Shown here piece by piece: positions 60,849 through 64,000 of a stretch of DNA of 64,000 nt (position 1 is its first letter; every line of letters starts with the position of its first letter). This DNA comes from Metabacillus kandeliae. GTDB taxonomy: Bacteria > Bacillota > Bacilli > Bacillales > Bacillaceae. A program made the position numbers and the translations under genes. The notes below the pieces were generated by a model. That model searched no databases, was not told the DNA's origin, and was given only the letters and a program-made list of their open reading frames with translations. Where the stretch lies: assembly GCF_021166585.1 (NCBI RefSeq), contig NZ_JAJOZE010000014.1:33354-97353 (forward strand). Reading direction: 5' to 3'.

Positions 60849-60946
60849 CCCTTTTTTAAAAGGCCAGGCTTATAACCAGCCGCTTTGCACAAGCTTTGCG
60901 TATAGTAGGAGGGAAGGCATAACCTCCTCATATGTTAGTGCAGATT

Positions 60947-60974
60947 CGTGCGGGAAACCGCACGCTTTTTTTTT
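60947..60974 (+). terminator. Terminator of bcp
   Basis: CGTGCGG and CCGCACG flank a GAAA loop, followed by nine T residues. Confidence 0.88.
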
Positions 60975-61152
60975 AGGCTTTTTAAATTCGGCTGTTGATT
61001 TCCGTTTCAGGCGTCCGCTTTCCGCGGGGCGGGCAGTGAGCCTCCTCTGCGCTTTGCGCATGCGGGGTCTCACCTGTCCCGCTGCTCCCGCAGGAGTCTC
61101 CCGCCTGCCACTTCAATCAACAGGTGTTCAAAAATTAACATTCTTCTTTAAC
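60975..61152 (-). repeat. Dispersed GC-rich repeat I, copy 4 (inverted)
   Basis: The core 60992-61123 runs from CTGTTGATT to AATCAACAG. The flanks AGGCTTTTTAAATTCGG (left) and ATTCTTCTTTAACAT (right) match the outer ends of the other copies. It abuts the bcp terminator. Confidence 0.9.
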
Positions 61153-61180
61153 ATAGATATAAAAAATAGGGGGAAGAAGC

Positions 61181-61696
61181 ATGCTTTCAGAAAAAGATTA
61201 TCCTGAGATTTACAATAATTACGTCCGTCTTGTTCCAAATGGGGATATAAAGGAAGTGCTCCTGAAGCAGCGTGAAGAAACAGTGAGTCTGCTTTCGTCC
61301 ATTTCAAAAGAAACAGCAGGGAGCGCGTATGCAGAGGAAAAGTGGACAGTAAAAGAAGTGATCGGACATATAACGGATACAGAACGGATCATGTCTGAAA
61401 GGCTGCTGCGCTTCAGCAGGGGAGACAGTACGCCGCTTCCGGGGTATAATGACGAGCAATATGTAAGGGAAGCGGAGTTTAACCGGTTTTCTATGGCAGA
61501 GCTTCTGGAAAGTTTTTCAGCTGTCAGAGGTTCAACGCTTGCACTGCTGAAAATGCTGCCAGGCTCTGCGTGGGAAAAAGAGGGCACGGCAAATAACGGC
61601 CGTTTTACAGTCAGAGGACTGGCAGCAGTGATTGCCGGCCATGAGCTTCACCATAAAAGGATTTTGAAAGAAAGATATCTGGCCAGCGATTCATAA
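61181..61696 (+). CDS. DinB-family four-helix protein
   Basis: This 171-residue protein has the DinB/YfiT layout. VKEVIGHITDTERIMSERLL gives the first metal-ligand His, and AVIAGHELHHKRILKERYL gives the two C-terminal His. It is probably a metal-dependent small-molecule (thiol) transferase, substrate unknown. ATG 61181 follows GGGGGAAGAAG. Confidence 0.85.
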   Translation: MLSEKDYPEIYNNYVRLVPNGDIKEVLLKQREETVSLLSSISKETAGSAYAEEKWTVKEVIGHITDTERIMSERLLRFSRGDSTPLPGYNDEQYVREAEFNRFSMAELLESFSAVRGSTLALLKMLPGSAWEKEGTANNGRFTVRGLAAVIAGHELHHKRILKERYLASDS

Positions 61697-61758
61697 AAGA
61701 GAATGAGAATCATATGGTTAAAATGGGGAGTTTTTACCTAAGAAAAACGCGGTAAACA

Positions 61759-61805
61759 TTGACAAAATGCTGTTTATGAGAGTACACTAATTATAAATAT
61801 TATAA
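61759..61805 (+). promoter_or_regulatory. perR promoter and Per box
   Basis: TTGACA (61759-61764), 18 bp, TACACT (61783-61788). The Per box TTATAAATATTATAA (61791-61805) matches TTATAATNATTATAA with one mismatch and covers the start point. PerR autorepression relieved by peroxide is expected. Confidence 0.85.
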
Positions 61806-61899
61806 AGTAAGAATGTTTTTTGCGGGTTATTGATCCACTAGCCGCAGGATAACAGCTTGCCATATAATGATTCTTTTTTTAAATGAGAGGTGCATGGCG

Positions 61900-62334
61900 A
61901 TGACTGAACAGTTAAAAGAAGCAATTGATACACTGAAACAGACAGGAGTCCGCATCACCCCCCAGCGTCATGCGATACTGGAGTATTTGATTCAATCCAT
62001 GAACCATCCAACTGCGGACGATATTTACAAAGCACTGGAAGGCAAATTTCCCAATATGAGTGTAGCAACTGTTTATAATAACTTGAGAGTCTTCAGAGAA
62101 GTAGGGCTTGTTAAGGAACTGACATACGGAGATTCCTCAAGCCGGTTTGATTTTGTAACAAGCGATCACTATCATGTGATCTGCAATGATTGCGGCAAGA
62201 TTGTGGATTTTCATTATCCAGGCTTGGACGAGGTGGAGCACCTTGCAGCACACGTGACTGGGTTCAAGGTGGACAGCCACCGGATGGAAGTATACGGGAC
62301 TTGTGATGATTGTGCTAGAAAAAAAGCCCATTAA
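61900..62334 (+). CDS. perR: Peroxide-responsive repressor PerR (Fur family)
   Basis: The 144-residue protein has a winged helix ([34 protein letters not shown]) and regulatory-metal ligands at His36, Asp84, His90, His92 and Asp103. Two CxxC zinc pairs (Cys95/98, Cys135/138) are present. Metal-catalysed oxidation of His inactivates it. I choose ATG 61900 because GAGAGGTG ends seven bases earlier; ATG 61894 is too close to the site. Bcp, upstream, is a plausible regulon member. Confidence 0.95.
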   Translation: MTEQLKEAIDTLKQTGVRITPQRHAILEYLIQSMNHPTADDIYKALEGKFPNMSVATVYNNLRVFREVGLVKELTYGDSSSRFDFVTSDHYHVICNDCGKIVDFHYPGLDEVEHLAAHVTGFKVDSHRMEVYGTCDDCARKKAH

Positions 62335-62336
62335 AG

Positions 62337-62370
62337 AAGCTGATAGAGGCCATCTATCAGCTTTTCGCTT
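62337..62370. terminator. Terminator between perR and ygzB
   Basis: AAGCTGATAGA (62337-62347) pairs with TCTATCAGCTT (62353-62363), followed by TTTTCGCTTTTTT. The hairpin overlaps the last codons of the convergent ygzB. Confidence 0.85.
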
Positions 62371-62713
62371 TTTTGCGGTTGTAATTTTCATCAAATTCTC
62401 TGCCCTCTAAAGACCGGTCAAGCGTGAGCGGCTCCCTGCAGTGCATGCACATATCAACCCGGCCGAGAATTTTCGTCGGCTTCTGGCAGGACGGACAAAT
62501 AACCTGAACGGCTTTTGTCGACAGCATGCCGATCCAAAAATAAACCACGGTGCTCGCTACCATAAACAAAAGCCCCAGCAGCATAAATATGGTCATGACA
62601 ATCACCGATTCTCTGAAAAAGACACCGATATACATAACGAAAAACCCGACAAAGATCAGACTCAAGGCAAACGTTCTGATCTTATTAATTTTGCTTGAAT
62701 ACTTTTGAGCCAT
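62357..62713 (-). CDS. ygzB: UPF0295 membrane protein YgzB
   Basis: The 118-residue protein has two membrane helices (about 15-35 and 42-62) and a zinc-ribbon-like Cys arrangement ([20 protein letters not shown]). It ends with a basic tail. Sequence and position beside perR match YgzB. The function is unknown. ATG follows GGGGGATGGGAG. Confidence 0.88.
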   Translation of the reverse strand: MAQKYSSKINKIRTFALSLIFVGFFVMYIGVFFRESVIVMTIFMLLGLLFMVASTVVYFWIGMLSTKAVQVICPSCQKPTKILGRVDMCMHCREPLTLDRSLEGREFDENYNRKKAKS

Positions 62714-62769
62714 CTCCCATCCCCCTCATCCTAACTATAGCACAGGAAAAGGACAAGCTGTGTCAAAGA

Positions 62770-62895
62770 ATGGAAGTTGCCGCCAGAAAACTTTTTCGCT
62801 CCAAACAGGCGTTATCCGGTGATGCAATACGTGCATTTCAGGAAGGAAGAGAGGTAATTCCGATTATGGAAAAGGGAAATGAAAGCACGCTGTAG
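62770..62895 (+). CDS. Small ORF, possibly a degenerate Spo0E-like protein
   Basis: A 41-codon frame begins MEVAARKLFRSKQALSGDAI and continues AFQEGREVIPIMEKG. The spacing RMEVAA ... AIRAFQEGREVI loosely recalls the two-helix Spo0E phosphatase family, but the SxxxD motif is absent. The binding site (AAGGACAAG) is weak and poorly spaced, and the frame stays open upstream to 62695 across the ygzB start. It may be a decayed gene or not coding. Confidence 0.35.
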   Translation: MEVAARKLFRSKQALSGDAIRAFQEGREVIPIMEKGNESTL

Positions 62896-62934
62896 AAGTA
62901 ACAGAAAACTGAAACTTGCATGGAGGAATACTGA

Positions 62935-63813
62935 ATGGAAAACATTCTCCGACCTATTTATCAGGAGAGAGCAAGCCACCCTGATACACTGGCTGTCATT
63001 ATGGTGGAAAGAAGGAACCAGACATCTCCTGAAACAGACAACTTTGATGCAGCGCTTCTTATTATTGTGAAGGAAGCAGACAGCCCGGTGTACATCAAGC
63101 ATTATGAATTCGAGGGCCAGCAGGCATCCCTGCATATTGTGACAGACAAGCAGATCAGGGAATGGATTCTTCTTGGGACGAATAGAAGAATTGTAGACTG
63201 GCTGATGAATGGGAAACTTCTTTTTGACCGAAATGAATACCTCGCCCAATTAATTGATAAATTACATACGTTCCCTTTTTCAGAGAGAAAGCTGAAAATT
63301 GGATTAGAATACAGCAAGCTGATCAGAAGGTATTTGGAAGGGAAAAAGTTCTTTGAAGCAAAACAATTTCTTGATGCATACAATCATATCGTTCACGCCC
63401 TTCATCATCTGGCAAGGCTTGAAGTGATCGATAACGGGTTTTACCCTGAAACCACCGTTTGGAGCCAGGTCCGCCAGATTGAGCCGCAGGTATATAAGCT
63501 GTATCAGGAGCTCATTGACAGCGGAGAGACTTTGGAAAAGCGGCTGGAGCTTTTGTTTCTTGCGAGTGACTTTTTGATTCATTCCAAAGCGGAGATCGGT
63601 GCAGCTCATCTTCTTTCCATTATGGAAGAAAAAGAAATCTGGTATTTTGCCGAGCTGCAGGAGCATCCTGAAATTAAATACTACTCTGTCGATCTCGGCA
63701 TTTTAATTGAGTTTTTGATTGAAAAGCAGCTGATTCACACGGTGCGCATTGAAACAAAAGGACAAGAGATTTATCACCGGGCGTATAAAGTTGCAAAAAA
63801 CTTGTTGACGTAG
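62935..63813 (+). CDS. ygxA: Nucleotidyltransferase-like protein YgxA
   Basis: The 292-residue protein has an N-terminal nucleotidyltransferase-like fold (TDNFDAALLIIVKEADSPVY, with acidic residues near 35-40). A helical middle (YNHIVHALHHLARLEVIDNG) and a C-terminal winged part follow. Position just before an rRNA operon matches B. subtilis ygxA. The function is unknown. ATG 62935 follows TGGAGGAATACTGA. The -35 of rrn P1 lies in its last codons. Confidence 0.9.
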   Translation: MENILRPIYQERASHPDTLAVIMVERRNQTSPETDNFDAALLIIVKEADSPVYIKHYEFEGQQASLHIVTDKQIREWILLGTNRRIVDWLMNGKLLFDRNEYLAQLIDKLHTFPFSERKLKIGLEYSKLIRRYLEGKKFFEAKQFLDAYNHIVHALHHLARLEVIDNGFYPETTVWSQVRQIEPQVYKLYQELIDSGETLEKRLELLFLASDFLIHSKAEIGAAHLLSIMEEKEIWYFAELQEHPEIKYYSVDLGILIEFLIEKQLIHTVRIETKGQEIYHRAYKVAKNLLT

Positions 63814-63833
63814 GTTTATGACGATGTTATATT
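63805..63833 (+). promoter_or_regulatory. rRNA operon promoter P1
   Basis: TTGACG (63805-63810), a 17-bp spacer and TATATT (63828-63833). The -35 overlaps the last two sense codons of ygxA. Confidence 0.8.
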
Positions 63834-63840
63834 AATAAAC

Positions 63841-63884
63841 GTCGCTGCTGGCTGAATAGCTAACTTGCTTCTAACGGCAGCGAC
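63841..63884 (+). other. Hairpin between the tandem rRNA promoters
   Basis: GTCGCTGC (63841-63848) and GCAGCGAC (63877-63884) form an 8-bp stem with a 28-nt loop, followed by AAAATTTT. Only P1 transcripts carry it. Confidence 0.65.
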
Positions 63885-63902
63885 AAAATTTTAAAAAAAG
63901 TG

Positions 63903-63931
63903 TTGACATCATTTCGAGTAAATGATATATT
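63903..63931 (+). promoter_or_regulatory. rRNA operon promoter P2 and start of rrn leader
   Basis: TTGACA (63903-63908), a 17-bp spacer and TATATT (63926-63931). A G at about 63938 is a suitable start. The leader continues to the window end; the 16S gene itself is not reached. Confidence 0.88.
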
Positions 63932-64000
63932 GAGAAAGTCGCCTCTGAGCGATTGACACGAAAGTGAAACGAGTTCTTACCTATAAGAATGACTTCACAC

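Overview
The window is a chromosomal segment of an endospore-forming Bacillaceae bacterium (Bacillus/Metabacillus-like, moderate G+C). The evidence is small acid-soluble spore protein genes (sspK, sspE), FabL, PerR, AGGAGG-type ribosome binding sites, and a gene order matching the Bacillus subtilis yfhD-yfhE-yfhF-recX-yfhH-sspK-yfhJ-yfhP-mutY-yfhS-fabL-sspE-ygaB-ntdP-ygaD ... ygaE-gsaB ... bcp-perR-ygzB-ygxA-rrn block. The last 200 bases are the tandem promoters of an rRNA operon.

Layout. 1-5250: end of a sugar ABC operon (binding protein tail, two permeases) with a YesM/YesN-type two-component pair. 5330-6670: ArsR-type regulator with a pair of YdcZ/DUF606 small transporters. 7000-8481: N-acetylglucosamine PTS transporter with a catabolite (cre) site. 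8612-10985: glycosyltransferase, small K+-channel-like protein, and a diguanylate cyclase behind a c-di-GMP-I riboswitch. 11346-14154: Med/BMP-like ligand-binding protein with an orphan histidine kinase. 14769-19324: complete branched-chain amino acid ABC transporter (livJHMGF). 19380-19494: cluster of DnaA boxes. 19936-22583: nagA-nagB-nagR, functionally linked to the upstream PTS gene. 23110-34300: yfh/yga housekeeping and spore-gene block, with two genes too short for routine calling (yfhE, sspK). 34415-36160: YgaD exporter. 36618-44378: inserted genes (DUF1835 protein, HhH protein, a five-gene oligopeptide ABC operon, Yip1 protein). 44533-62334: ygaE, GH38 alpha-mannosidase, stand-alone glutamate synthase large subunit, gsaB, a ClpP, an ECF sigma factor, an ABC-2 trio, a second small channel, bcp, a DinB protein and perR. 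62357-64000: ygzB, a small unknown ORF, ygxA and rrn promoters.

How it works together. GlcNAc enters and is phosphorylated by the PTS protein, then deacetylated and deaminated by NagA/NagB under NagR control. Liv, oligopeptide and GltB systems feed nitrogen and amino acid metabolism; CodY-like boxes sit at the gltB promoter and possibly at livJ. CcpA sites mark the PTS gene and the alpha-mannosidase. PerR/Bcp handle peroxide. SspK/SspE are spore proteins with sigma-G promoters.

Most unusual non-coding content: (i) five intergenic arrays of degenerate units spaced 20-21 nt, each with its own core motif, all just downstream of genes or terminators; (ii) a seven-box DnaA-box cluster away from any replication gene; (iii) a 14-codon Gln/Glu-containing leader ORF that takes the only strong ribosome binding site in front of gltB and ends overlapping its start codon; (iv) a structured, tRNA-T-arm-like leader before an acetyltransferase gene; (v) a hairpin that could hide the sspE ribosome binding site in read-through but not in sigma-G transcripts; (vi) a ~180-bp GC-rich dispersed repeat in four copies plus an internally deleted fifth. 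All functional assignments are from reading the sequence; no database search was run.
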